From Lentisphaerota bacterium (GTDB lineage Bacteria; Verrucomicrobiota; Lentisphaeria; Victivallales; Victivallaceae), in NCBI GenBank assembly GCA_015061525.1, contig SUWK01000014.1, forward strand, positions 1-48,207: a stretch of 48,207 nt of DNA, read 5' to 3'. The notes below the pieces were generated by a model. It did no database searches. It worked only from the letters and a program-made list of their open reading frames with translations, and was not told the DNA's origin. The position numbers were made by a program, and so were the translations under genes. Below are positions 22,953 through 32,201 of this stretch, piece after piece (position 1 is the stretch's first letter; every line of letters starts with the position of its first letter).

Positions 22953-25370
22953 ATGCAATTGAAAAGTTGTCTGCTGACTGTTTTTCTGGCGGCATTCATG
23001 GCACTTAACGCCATGGATCTGCTTAAAAACGGACAGTACCAGGTCAAGGCAGTGGTCATTGCGCCGGACGCCACCAGAACGGAACTTCATGCCGCCAATG
23101 AATTACGTCTGCATATGGCTAAAGTTGCGAAATCCCCGATGCCGGAACTTCTGAAAGATGACGGCAAACTGCCGGAAGGCAAGTTCATCTATCTCGGCAA
23201 AGCAGCTGCCAAACGGGTCACTCTGCCGGAAAAGATGGTGAAAAGCTACGGAGAGATCCATGTGAAAGACGGCAATATCTACATCTGCGGTAAAGATGAT
23301 GCCGGCAACTGGCAGTGGGATATTTCACAGGGAACGCTTTTTGCGGTCTATGAATTCATCGAAAAACATCTCGGTGTCCGCTGGTTGTGGCCCGGTGATC
23401 TGGGAACGTTTATTCCGGTAAAGACCGATCTCGTTGTGCCGGAAGGCAAAACAGCCGTCAAACCGCGTCTTGCCGCCAGCAGATGGCGGGTCCCCAACTC
23501 GCGTCACGGCTGGAAAAGTGCCGATTCAGCTTTCCGTTTTCAAGCCAATCAGAAATTGTTTTTGAAACGTCACCGTTTTTCATGGGATTTCTCCTATCAG
23601 CACGGTCACGCTTTTACAGGGTATTTCCGTCAGTACGGCAAAACTCATCCGGAGTTTTTCAACATGCTCCCGGACGGCAGCCGCCGTCCCAATCCCTACG
23701 GTACTACCAAAGGTATCGAGTCGCTGGTGTCCATGTGCGCCACCAGCAAACCGCTGGCCAAAGAGATCGTCCGTATTTGGGCGGCGCAGCCCAAACGCGG
23801 CAAAGTCATCAACGTCAATGAAAACGATACTGCCGGCAGCTGTGTCTGCGATGATTGTCTGAAAGCTGATAATGCTTCAGCTGCTCCCGCTGCCCGTCGT
23901 GCGATGGCGGAAAAGCTTTTCAAACAGCAGGATCCGGTCTGGGTGAATGCACTGGGATCTGTGAGCGACCGTTACTGCCAGTTTTATTTGAATGTTCAGA
24001 AAGAAGCGGAAAAAATCGATCCGGAGGCAATCATTTTCGGTCTGGCGTACGCCAACTACAGTGCGGCTCCGGTCGGCAATGTGAAACTCAACGACCGTAT
24101 CATTCTGCGTTATTGCCCGCAGATCATGTATCCGTGGAGCGACAAAGCGGTCGAGCAATTCAAACAGGAGTGGAAAGGCTGGTCGGATGCGGGAGCAAAG
24201 CTGCTTTTCCGTCCGAATTTCACCAGTGACGGTCAGGCATTTCCGGTGCAATATCACCGCGAATATTATGAGGTGTTCAATTTCGCCGTTGCCAATGGCA
24301 TGATCGGCAGCGATCTGGATTCCTGTACCGGTAACTGGTCATCACAAGCATTGGTGAATTTTATCGTTGCTCAGACCAACCACGACGGTGCTTCTTCTGT
24401 GGAAAAATTGGAAGATGAGTTCTATCAGGCATTCGGTGCGGCAAAAGGTCTGGTCAAAGAGTATTTTGATTACATCACCAAAGTTACGATGAAATCCGGC
24501 TACAAGAGTCCTTTCAAAGGAGACACCATTGAGGGCGGGGTTCTCTTTTTGGATATGCTGTTGGTGGCAGACGGATTATTCACTGAAGAGGTGATGGCCA
24601 AAAGTTACTCACTGCTGCGCCGCGCCCAGCGGGTCAAAGGTTTGACCCGGGATGAAAGCTATCGTATCATCTTTCTGCTTGCCGGTCTTGACAACGTGAA
24701 AATGATGATCGAAGCGCAGAATGAGTTCCGTAAATATCAGGCCGGCGGTGATATAGCACCATTTGCCAAGGCGGTGGAAAAGTTGGATAAGTTCCGTAAT
24801 TCGGTGGAGTTTCTCGGCGGTATAAACATCGGAGTGCTGCAGTATCTGGAAGGCCGTCACTGGCCATCGCGGGAGATGCTGAAACTCTATGCCAAAGACG
24901 CACAGAAGATGGAAAACTGGAAGATCCGTTTCGATCCCTCGGAAATCGGTTTGAAACGGCAGTGGTTCGCCGATAATGCCGATTGGAGCGATGCCGGGGA
25001 CATTACCACTGACGGCCCTTGGGAAAAACAGCCTTTCGGTATGAAGTGGAAACAGGAACACGGCAAAGATTTCAAAGGTGTCGGCTGGTACAGAACAAGT
25101 TTCGATTTCAATAAAGACCTCTCCAAAGAGTATGAATTCATCTTTATTGCTGTTGACGGCAGTGCGACATTCTATCTGAATGGTCAGAAAATCGGATTCC
25201 GGCCGTACCCGTATCAGGGCGATGTGAATTCGTGGAGATACTCGTTCAAAATGGCGATCCCCGCAGGACTGCTCAAAAATGGAAAAAATATCCTGACTGT
25301 ACGTATTGATAAACGCAAGGGTGTATCCGGTATTTGGAAACCGGTTTTCATTGCTCCGAAAGATAAATAA
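22953..25370 (+). CDS. Secreted DUF4838 protein with C-terminal sugar-binding-like domain
   Basis: 805 residues, signal peptide MQLKSCLLTVFLAAFMALNA. The N-terminus (RTELHAANELRLHMAKV, then GTLFAVYEFIEKHLGVRWLWPGD) resembles the GH67/GH20-type N-terminal domain. The middle (about 190-480) is DUF4838-like, with CVCDDCLK near 295 as a typical cysteine motif. The C-terminus (WYRTSFDF, then SATFYLNGQKIG) is a GH2-type jelly roll. It probably works on glycans outside the cytoplasm. Prepilin P2 follows after 21 nt. Confidence 0.8.
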   Translation: MQLKSCLLTVFLAAFMALNAMDLLKNGQYQVKAVVIAPDATRTELHAANELRLHMAKVAKSPMPELLKDDGKLPEGKFIYLGKAAAKRVTLPEKMVKSYGEIHVKDGNIYICGKDDAGNWQWDISQGTLFAVYEFIEKHLGVRWLWPGDLGTFIPVKTDLVVPEGKTAVKPRLAASRWRVPNSRHGWKSADSAFRFQANQKLFLKRHRFSWDFSYQHGHAFTGYFRQYGKTHPEFFNMLPDGSRRPNPYGTTKGIESLVSMCATSKPLAKEIVRIWAAQPKRGKVINVNENDTAGSCVCDDCLKADNASAAPAARRAMAEKLFKQQDPVWVNALGSVSDRYCQFYLNVQKEAEKIDPEAIIFGLAYANYSAAPVGNVKLNDRIILRYCPQIMYPWSDKAVEQFKQEWKGWSDAGAKLLFRPNFTSDGQAFPVQYHREYYEVFNFAVANGMIGSDLDSCTGNWSSQALVNFIVAQTNHDGASSVEKLEDEFYQAFGAAKGLVKEYFDYITKVTMKSGYKSPFKGDTIEGGVLFLDMLLVADGLFTEEVMAKSYSLLRRAQRVKGLTRDESYRIIFLLAGLDNVKMMIEAQNEFRKYQAGGDIAPFAKAVEKLDKFRNSVEFLGGINIGVLQYLEGRHWPSREMLKLYAKDAQKMENWKIRFDPSEIGLKRQWFADNADWSDAGDITTDGPWEKQPFGMKWKQEHGKDFKGVGWYRTSFDFNKDLSKEYEFIFIAVDGSATFYLNGQKIGFRPYPYQGDVNSWRYSFKMAIPAGLLKNGKNILTVRIDKRKGVSGIWKPVFIAPKDK

Positions 25371-25391
25371 TTTAAGAAAGGAAAAGAGATC

Positions 25392-26309
25392 ATGTTTCAG
25401 AAAAATCAACTCCGGTATACCGGAGTGAAGCAACGCTTCACTCTTATTGAACTCCTCGTAAGTACTGTTATCTCATCATGGCATTTTTTTGCACAAAAAA
25501 GTGCGGTTGCAACTCAACAAAGAAGTCCGCTTTTTTTGAAAGAGAAAGGGGGCGCGGGGGAAAGGGAAAACTTTTTTTCCCGTGAAAAAAAGTTTTCCTT
25601 GTCCCCCGCACACTCATTCACTTTGATCGAATTGCTCGTTGTTATCGCGATCATCGCGATCCTGGCGGCGATACTGCTTCCGGCATTGAACAGTGCGCGT
25701 GAACGCGGCCGTACTGCCAGCTGCATCAGTAATCTCCGTCAGATCGGTACCGCTTCAGCGATGTATACCGATGACAATAACGGCTATTTTGTGGAGTTCC
25801 AGCCCAAATATTTCCGCGGCAACAGCCTGTTGTTTCTCAAGTGGATGCATTCTCTTGATGCCTACACTCCGATGATCGAATTTGTCAGTACCAGCGACTA
25901 TGCCAAATGTCTGGATATTCTGCAGTGTCCCTCTGACCCGAATTTTAACGATGCCTACAACATCGGCAACGACAAAAAAGGTGCGGAAGACAGTCCATCT
26001 TATGGGTACAACTACAAACTCTGTTCGATTGCGGACTCACTGATCTTCAAGTATGACCGGGTAAAATCCCCTTCCAAAAAGCTGATGTTCGCTGATTCTC
26101 TGCACAAAAATTACGGCGACCTCAAATCCACTTCTCCGGCGTGTAAACTGCAGAATCCGAAAGATCTCGCCGGACGCCACAACAACAGTGCCAACATTCT
26201 GGTCGTTGCCGGTCATGTCACCAATGTTGCCGGCAGTGAACTGGATACCATCCGCAACAGCGAAGGCGGTGACAACAGTGCTTATCTGTATCCGGGATTT
26301 GATATCTGA
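25392..26309 (+). CDS. Prepilin-type protein P2, interrupted by a different in-frame insert
   Basis: 305 residues. FTLIELLV occurs twice (Phe16 and Phe76). Between them is a 60-codon insert ([19 protein letters not shown] among others) unrelated in sequence to the P1/P3 element. The second copy leads into the full helix [22 protein letters not shown]. The C-terminus has [15 protein letters not shown], an H-X9-DG motif in which Asp is Ala. The SD is AGGAAAAGAG. It is the last gene after the DUF4838 gene, followed by a strong terminator. Deletion of 180 bp would give a standard prepilin. Confidence 0.85.
   Translation: MFQKNQLRYTGVKQRFTLIELLVSTVISSWHFFAQKSAVATQQRSPLFLKEKGGAGERENFFSREKKFSLSPAHSFTLIELLVVIAIIAILAAILLPALNSARERGRTASCISNLRQIGTASAMYTDDNNGYFVEFQPKYFRGNSLLFLKWMHSLDAYTPMIEFVSTSDYAKCLDILQCPSDPNFNDAYNIGNDKKGAEDSPSYGYNYKLCSIADSLIFKYDRVKSPSKKLMFADSLHKNYGDLKSTSPACKLQNPKDLAGRHNNSANILVVAGHVTNVAGSELDTIRNSEGGDNSAYLYPGFDI
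25460..25616. repeat. Palindrome-rich insert in prepilin P2
   Basis: The main feature is a perfect 15-bp inverted repeat with a 4-nt loop (25565-25579 with 25584-25598). It is extended by an outer GCGGGGG/CCCCCGC stem (25554-25560 with 25603-25609). A smaller GCAC-AAAAAA-GTGC lies near the left end. The insert keeps the frame open and is bounded by the two FTLIELLV copies. Confidence 0.8.
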
Positions 26310-26337
26310 TCAGAGCCGGATCCGGTAAAACTATTAC

Positions 26338-26368
26338 GGGGCAGCTGCAAAATTTTTGCAGCTGCCCC
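26338..26368. terminator. Strong bidirectional terminator-like hairpin
   Basis: GGGGCAGCTGCAAAA pairs perfectly with TTTTGCAGCTGCCCC. It lies between the convergent prepilin P2 and HAD genes. Confidence 0.75.
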
Positions 26369-26392
26369 GGTTGCTGTTTGGAATATATCCGG

Positions 26393-27106
26393 TCATCCGG
26401 CAAGAAATCTGACCGCTTCCGGCAATTCGCGGAAGTTGTATATTATGTAGTCCGGTTCGATCCCGCAGAACTCATGGTCGCCCTGATTGGAACGGAAAAA
26501 TACTGTTTTCATTCCGAGTTGTCCGGCTCCGTAAATATCCCGGTAAAGATCATTGCCGACAAATATCACTTCATCCGGCCGCACCCGGAGTTTTTTCAAT
26601 GCCGCCTGAAACAGCCGGGGATCGGGTTTGCGGAAACCGTAATCACTGGAAATTATCATCGGTGAAAAGAAATCATCCAACCCGCAGGCACGCATTTCCG
26701 GAAGTGCCCAGAGCTTCTGACCGTCAGAAACTGCTGCCATCCGGTAACTTTTGCGGAGCATTTCCAGTACCTCTGTTACTCCCTCATATGGATGCAGCCG
26801 GTATCTGCCGGCCGCCCGGAAAACGAGTGCCGCAGTTTCCGGCAATTGCGGCAGCGGGGGAAGACCGTGTTCCTCGATCAATCCGGCAAAGAGTTTCACC
26901 ACATCAAACTCCGGGAACTTTTCGCCGCGTGACTCTTTCTGGAGGCGCATTTTTTCAAAATATTCCTCTTTGAATTTTTCTGCTGTCACTCTGATACCGT
27001 AATAATCCAGAAAATTTACCGTTGTGCGCCAGACTGTTTCATCGCTTTCGCTGGTGCAAATATCGATAACAGTACCATTCATATCAAAGAGCAGTGCTTT
27101 TATCAT
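26393..27106 (-). CDS. HAD family hydrolase
   Basis: 237 residues. Motif I is FDMNGT with nucleophile Asp8 and Asn10 where most phosphatases have Asp. Motif II is AVSDGQ, motif III the Lys in FRKPDP, and motif IV VGNDLYRD. The cap is alpha-helical, as in phosphoglycolate-phosphatase-type members. Asn at the general-acid position is unusual and may change activity. It lies 18 nt after the APH-like kinase gene and is probably co-transcribed with it. Confidence 0.87.
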   Translation of the reverse strand: MIKALLFDMNGTVIDICTSESDETVWRTTVNFLDYYGIRVTAEKFKEEYFEKMRLQKESRGEKFPEFDVVKLFAGLIEEHGLPPLPQLPETAALVFRAAGRYRLHPYEGVTEVLEMLRKSYRMAAVSDGQKLWALPEMRACGLDDFFSPMIISSDYGFRKPDPRLFQAALKKLRVRPDEVIFVGNDLYRDIYGAGQLGMKTVFFRSNQGDHEFCGIEPDYIIYNFRELPEAVRFLAG

Positions 27107-27124
27107 AATATGAAAACTCCTTTA

Positions 27125-28111
27125 TTATCTTTGCAGTGTCAATTCAGCTTCCCGGATCAATTTCCGGCGGTATTCATATCCCAGACAACCATTTCTGGCG
27201 ATCCGCAGCAGGGTGAAACCCATATAAAACGGTACTCTGGCAGTGATCGCTGCAAATGCCGCGTCACGATCGGGAAAATGACGGCAATATTCCCGCAGAA
27301 AGTGACTGATAAACGGTTCAGCAGCATATTTGTTGCCGGTGTGCCGGAGGAAGAAGTGCTGCAATTCCCCGGCGATCATACCGGTATCAAAGAGCCTGTC
27401 GCTCCGGCGCATCCGTTCCAGATCAAAGGTCATCACATAACTGCCGTCACCGAAACAGAAATTTGCCGGAGTGGCATCGCCGTGTACCAATACCTCCTGA
27501 TCCTGATACATCAGCGGGTCATGCCGGTAACTCTCACATAATTGATGCAGACGCTGTTCTTCATGACCGTGCAGTATGATATCATTCAATTGAGTGATGA
27601 AATGTTCAAGATGGTCGCAGACTTTATGGAAATCCACCATTACCGGGCGGGCGGAACGGTTGTGTACCGTTGCCAGAAAGTTTCCGAGGGCACTTAGTTT
27701 ATCCCGCAATTTTCCTTCACCTCTCTGATATACAGCTTCCAGTATCACCTGGTCAAAAAGTTCTCCTGCACAATACTCCGTTACCAGCAGATTTCCCAGT
27801 TCTTCACTGTATCCCAACGGACGGGCGGCATAGTGATTTTCACCGAGATAGCGGCGGAATTCAGTGATGTTGCTGTATTCGCGCAGCATTCTGTTTCTGG
27901 CGCGGGACAGATCACTTTCACCTGCAGAAAAAAATTTGCCAACCGCCTTTACCCCGCTTGCCCGGTCTTCATAAATGTATACGGCATGAGAGGAACTGCT
28001 GCCGTACACCCGGAAGCCCCGGTTGCCGGAGGCTCCAAGCTGCGGCATGATCTGCATACACAAATAGCCGTAAAGCGGATCATGCCGCGATAAATGTCCG
28101 AGGTATTTCAC
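27125..28111 (-). CDS. APH-like phosphotransferase/kinase
   Basis: 328 residues. The kinase signature is LVHGDATPANFCFGD (catalytic Asp and metal-binding Asn, about residue 210), followed by TFDLERM with the second metal-binding Asp. The N-terminal lobe is less clear. The family phosphorylates small hydroxyl substrates (sugars, choline, aminoglycosides). The start is GTG at 28111, with AGGAGA about 13 nt upstream. With the HAD gene it forms a two-gene operon that may phosphorylate and dephosphorylate a metabolite. Substrate unknown. Confidence 0.82.
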   Translation of the reverse strand: MKYLGHLSRHDPLYGYLCMQIMPQLGASGNRGFRVYGSSSSHAVYIYEDRASGVKAVGKFFSAGESDLSRARNRMLREYSNITEFRRYLGENHYAARPLGYSEELGNLLVTEYCAGELFDQVILEAVYQRGEGKLRDKLSALGNFLATVHNRSARPVMVDFHKVCDHLEHFITQLNDIILHGHEEQRLHQLCESYRHDPLMYQDQEVLVHGDATPANFCFGDGSYVMTFDLERMRRSDRLFDTGMIAGELQHFFLRHTGNKYAAEPFISHFLREYCRHFPDRDAAFAAITARVPFYMGFTLLRIARNGCLGYEYRRKLIREAELTLQR

Positions 28112-28518
28112 AAGACCATCTTCTCCTGTTGCAGTTCATATAAAACACAATAAGTTTTTCAGTGGTAAAATCAATCTTATGCAGAATTTTTTTTACGACA
28201 TTTATTATGGATCATCTGCCGCAGAGTCGGATGGGTATATCCGAGGGGTCGCAGGGCAACAGCATGTCAGATGCCGATTTGATCCGCTTCTGCAGTACAT
28301 GTGACGGATACACCGAAAAATATAATACGTTTACGTTTTATATTTTAAGATGAAAACAATTTCCGGTACAGATTTGATACAAAAACGTATTCTTTATTTT
28401 GCCCAAGTGGATGAAAAGAACATTTTTTTTGTAAAAAGGTTTTTTTTACAGTTGCTTTTGTGTAAAATGTATGGTATAATATAAGAAGAACCCCCAAACC
28501 ATAAAAGGAGTTTGAATC
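28112..28518. other. Divergent intergenic region with possible structured segment
   Basis: Holds the promoter of the 28519 gene. At 28209-28285 nested inverted repeats are present: GGATCA with TGATCC enclosing TCGGAT-ATCCGA and GCAT-GTCAG-ATGC. This could be a structured RNA, but I do not recognise a known class, and it lies upstream of the identified promoter. Confidence 0.4.
28452..28480 (+). promoter_or_regulatory. Promoter of the aminotransferase gene
   Basis: TTGCTT (28452-28457) and a perfect TATAAT (28475-28480) with a 17-nt spacer, 38 nt before the ATG. Confidence 0.7.
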
Positions 28519-29868
28519 ATGGCTATTGACAAAAAACACTACACCGGCGGAGATACCGAGGGCGGTATCACCAGCAGTTACGCCACAGCTGACGGCGTGA
28601 AACTTAAAGTTCCCTATTCCTTCATGGGCAGTATCTACGACGAAGCCGAGGAACAGGCTGCGTTGGCGGCTATGAAACAGGATTCTCTGACCATGGGTCC
28701 CAAAACCCAGGAGTTCCAGACCAAGTTCGCTGCCAAACACGGCGCAAAGCACGCTCTGGCATGCAGCAACTGCACCACCGGTATGATGGTTGCCACTCAG
28801 ATTTTTGATATCGGCAAAGGCGATGAAGTCATCGTTACGCCGAATACCTTTGTTGCGACCTGTCTGCCGATCCTCAAAGAGGGTGCAACTCCGGTTTTCG
28901 CTGATATCGACGAAAAAACCTTCAACCTTGATCCCGAAGATGTCGCCAGAAAGATCACCAGCAAGACCAAAGCGATCTATGTCGTTCACTACGCCGGTCA
29001 GATGGTTGATATGGATCCCATCATGGAACTGGCTGAAAAACACGGTCTGTACGTTCTGGAAGACTGCGCCCATGCCACCGGTTCTGCCTACAAAGGCAAG
29101 ATGGCCGGTTCTATCGGTGATATCGGCTGTTTCTCTTTCCACTCATTGAAAAACATCACCACCTGCGGCGAAGGCGGTATGATCACCACCAATAATGACG
29201 AATTTGCCAAAGGTATCATGGGGCTGCGCTGCATGAGCAACCAGCCGTGGAGCTGGAACGACGTGCTGGAAGATCCGAACAAACCCGAGTGGAAGTTCGG
29301 CAGCCGCATCACCTGCACCAAGAGCCCCGACCTTCTCGAATACTGGCTGCCCGCCCACTTTGACGTCCGTCCGTGGCTCGGCAAACACTGGGGCAACAAC
29401 TACCGCATGAACGAAATCCAGGCTGCTGTCGGCTGCTGCCAGCTGGACAAACTGGATATGCTCATCAACAAACGCCGTGAACTGGCTCACAAGATCACCG
29501 AAGGCATCAGCGATATCAAAGGTATCGAAGCGGTCTACGAAGATCCCAACTGCTACCACAGCTATCACCTCTACACCGTCTGCGTCAACGAGAAAGAACT
29601 CGGCGGCAGCCGTGACGAATTCATGCGCGTCCTCTATGAAGAAGAAGGCGTTCAGGGCATCCTGCACTACCAGCCGACTTTCCACTTCACCGGACTCAAA
29701 AACCTCGGTTACGATCCGGATCAGTGCCCGAAAGCCAGCGACTTCTTCTACAAACGCGAGCTGAACATCCCGATGCACCCGCGCTTGACCGAGCAGAACA
29801 TCGTCGATACCATCGAAGGTATCAAGAATGCCGCTGCCAAAGTTCGCAAACGGCACAACAAAGCGTAA
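28519..29868 (+). CDS. DegT/DnrJ/EryC1/StrS family PLP-dependent aminotransferase
   Basis: 449 residues. The PLP-binding lysine is Lys211 in SFHSLKNITTCGEGG. The phosphate and ring contacts fit (NCTTG near 85, EDCAHATG at 181-188). Such enzymes aminate keto-sugars in nucleotide-sugar pathways for surface glycans. It is longer than typical (about 370-400) because of an N-terminal extension and an insert near 235-265. The SD is AAAGGAG with a strong promoter. Third positions strongly favour C and G, suggesting high expression. It is monocistronic with its own terminator. Confidence 0.93.
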   Translation: MAIDKKHYTGGDTEGGITSSYATADGVKLKVPYSFMGSIYDEAEEQAALAAMKQDSLTMGPKTQEFQTKFAAKHGAKHALACSNCTTGMMVATQIFDIGKGDEVIVTPNTFVATCLPILKEGATPVFADIDEKTFNLDPEDVARKITSKTKAIYVVHYAGQMVDMDPIMELAEKHGLYVLEDCAHATGSAYKGKMAGSIGDIGCFSFHSLKNITTCGEGGMITTNNDEFAKGIMGLRCMSNQPWSWNDVLEDPNKPEWKFGSRITCTKSPDLLEYWLPAHFDVRPWLGKHWGNNYRMNEIQAAVGCCQLDKLDMLINKRRELAHKITEGISDIKGIEAVYEDPNCYHSYHLYTVCVNEKELGGSRDEFMRVLYEEEGVQGILHYQPTFHFTGLKNLGYDPDQCPKASDFFYKRELNIPMHPRLTEQNIVDTIEGIKNAAAKVRKRHNKA

Positions 29869-29890
29869 GTCACACGCTTTTGGAAAAATT

Positions 29891-29931
29891 AAAAATCCGC
29901 AGTCTGCATTGCGCAGACTGCGGATTTTTTT
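29891..29931. terminator. Bidirectional terminator
   Basis: AAAAATCCGCAGTCTGC pairs perfectly with GCAGACTGCGGATTTTT around an ATTGC loop, with T runs on both strands. It separates two convergent genes. Confidence 0.9.
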
Positions 29932-29964
29932 GCAGAGATCAAAGTTTTTCCTGATTTGACAGAT

Positions 29965-32190
29965 TCAGGAATTTTTGCTGTTCCTCTGACAGATGCGGAC
30001 TCCGTACAACCGGGCAAACTCATCACCCTGTGAAGCAAGCAGCGTGATCTGCACTTTTCCGGTGGTGATGCTTTTTTTCAGATCAAATCTGCGGAAACGG
30101 CTGAAGTTGTCCTTTTCCTCAAGCAGCGGAACCATCATGCCGTCCTGCTCATATTCCACCTTGAAATCACGGATACATTCCGGCGGTATTTTCATAGTGC
30201 GGTAACGGTCCAGATTGGTATCAAAAGTCAGATCTATCCGGTCAAAGGAAACTGCCTCATCCCATTGCAGAGTAACTGTACGGGGGAATCCGGCCTCCGC
30301 GATCCAGATATTCGGTTTCCCGGCTGCCGGACGCCCGCAGTCATTGTGCAGATTTTCCGCATCATACAACCGCTGTGACGGAGTAATATTGAATACCATA
30401 TTGTTGAAATTATGGTAACAGCCGTCAGCTTTGCGGAAAATTCCCGGCAAATGAATGGTCGATGTGGCAAAAGAAACCTTTTCCACCGGATCAAGGATGA
30501 AGATGTACTGTCCCGGTTCAAGATCACTCAAGTTGAACTTGAATCTCACAATATGTCCCTGCCCGGGCAGGATATCCGCAACGGCAACGGCAAGATCGCT
30601 GCCATTCTCATCTTTCCGCATTCGGGCAGTCAAAGTCTGCGGCTGACCGGATGCGTTGTCCATCAGCAATCCGACACTTTCCAACTCCCTGCCGGACAAA
30701 ATAAAATATTGCCCCTTTCTGCGGTCATCCGGTGCTGTATCACAGGGATCAAGACCGGATTTCGGTTCCCAGGTAAGCAGTTCACTGCCGTCGGCTTTCA
30801 TCATTTTCAAAGTCAGTGATGAGTCAGCTGACAGATGAGCCGTATGTACCAGATCATCCGGTATCCGTACGGGACGGCGGGGGATCGCATGATCGTTTTT
30901 CTGCAGCAGTATCAGCAGTTCATCCAGATGTTTTGCGTAAATTTCCCGCGGTGAACAGTGATATTTTTTCAGCAGAGCCGCCGCCGTGCCGACCGCCTGC
31001 GCGCATACCGCACAGGTTGCCATCACCCGGGTGGTTCCCAGTGCGACATGGGAAACGCTGATGTTGCGTCCTGCCATCATCAGATTGCTGACGTTGCGCG
31101 AATAAAGACACCGGAAAGGTATTCCGTAAAGCGGCGGGAAAAAGAATGGCGGCAGACTGCCGGGATGTCCGTGATAAAAGATACCTTCCGGCGGATGGAT
31201 ATCTATCGGCCAGCCGCCGTAAGCGACAGTATCCGGGAACTCCCTGTCATCCATGATATCATTCTGATTGAGGATGATATCACCAAGCATCCGCCGGGAC
31301 TCGCGTTTACCGCAAATCGGGGATATCCAGGTGATGACATGATTTTCCGCATGATGGTCCCCGCCGTTTTTTACATGATCCCAAATGCCGTAGAGGATAT
31401 TCCTCAATGTGGTGTAAATCTTTTCGTTATCCCGGATCGTATCCAATTCTCCGCCGTACTCCATCCACCAGTAACCGTAATTCAAATCAGAATGATCCCG
31501 GAAAGGCAGATCATCATCGGATTCAAAGCGGAACGCTCCGGCTGGAGCTTTGAAAGAGACCGGGTGACCGGCATCGACCGCCTTGAAGGCGATGGAACTG
31601 CCCATCGTTTTGCTGTCCGGCTGATCCGGGGCAAGTGATTCATTGAATTCCTCTTTGCCCTCTCTGCCCATGCGGTAATCCGCTCCGGCAGCGGCAAAGA
31701 AACCGTCACCGCTGGCATCAAGAAAATTATCGGCATAAATGGTGTAATTGATCTCACTGTTGAGCATCCGGGCGGTAAACGACCGTATCCGGTCCCCATC
31801 CATATCCACGCTCAAAGCCTCTGTATTCATCAACAGAGTTATATTTGCCTCTTTTTCCACGGCTTCGCGCAACACCTGACTCCAGCAGGCATGATAACCA
31901 TTGGCGAAATGCCACGCATTACTGTTTTTAAGCTCCTCAATGATACCGCATTCGCGGGCGTTGCGATGGGTATAGTTGTAGGCTCCGTTGACAAAACTGC
32001 CGTTGCCTTCACCGTATTCCACACTGGAAACTCCCCCCAGAACCGGGCGGTTCTGAACCAGTACCGTTTTCACGCCTTCCCGGGCAGCTGCGATCGCAGC
32101 GGTCACACCGGCAACTCCGCCGCCGACGACAGCGAAATCACAATGCAGCTCTTCATTGAAATCCGGATGATTGACATTATCCTTATACAT
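29965..32190 (-). CDS. FAD-dependent oxidoreductase (FAD_oxidored-like)
   Basis: 741 residues. The FAD-binding Rossmann motif VVGGGVAGVTAAIAA is near residues 21-35. The FLDASGDG and MMAGRNISVSHVALGT segments belong to the same family. The last about 250 residues look like an added beta-sandwich domain. The ATG at 32190 is preferred because GGAG lies 7 nt upstream; an in-frame ATG at 32202 overlaps the previous stop. It is the last gene of the 40454 operon, and such enzymes often accompany glycoside-hydrolase clusters. The substrate is unknown. Confidence 0.85.
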   Translation of the reverse strand: MYKDNVNHPDFNEELHCDFAVVGGGVAGVTAAIAAAREGVKTVLVQNRPVLGGVSSVEYGEGNGSFVNGAYNYTHRNARECGIIEELKNSNAWHFANGYHACWSQVLREAVEKEANITLLMNTEALSVDMDGDRIRSFTARMLNSEINYTIYADNFLDASGDGFFAAAGADYRMGREGKEEFNESLAPDQPDSKTMGSSIAFKAVDAGHPVSFKAPAGAFRFESDDDLPFRDHSDLNYGYWWMEYGGELDTIRDNEKIYTTLRNILYGIWDHVKNGGDHHAENHVITWISPICGKRESRRMLGDIILNQNDIMDDREFPDTVAYGGWPIDIHPPEGIFYHGHPGSLPPFFFPPLYGIPFRCLYSRNVSNLMMAGRNISVSHVALGTTRVMATCAVCAQAVGTAAALLKKYHCSPREIYAKHLDELLILLQKNDHAIPRRPVRIPDDLVHTAHLSADSSLTLKMMKADGSELLTWEPKSGLDPCDTAPDDRRKGQYFILSGRELESVGLLMDNASGQPQTLTARMRKDENGSDLAVAVADILPGQGHIVRFKFNLSDLEPGQYIFILDPVEKVSFATSTIHLPGIFRKADGCYHNFNNMVFNITPSQRLYDAENLHNDCGRPAAGKPNIWIAEAGFPRTVTLQWDEAVSFDRIDLTFDTNLDRYRTMKIPPECIRDFKVEYEQDGMMVPLLEEKDNFSRFRRFDLKKSITTGKVQITLLASQGDEFARLYGVRICQRNSKNS

Positions 32191-32201
32191 AACACACTCC
32201 A

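Noticed and set aside
28209-28285. c-di-GMP-I or another known riboswitch
   Set aside because: A GGGCAACA piece looked suggestive, but the conserved core and pairing of known classes are absent.
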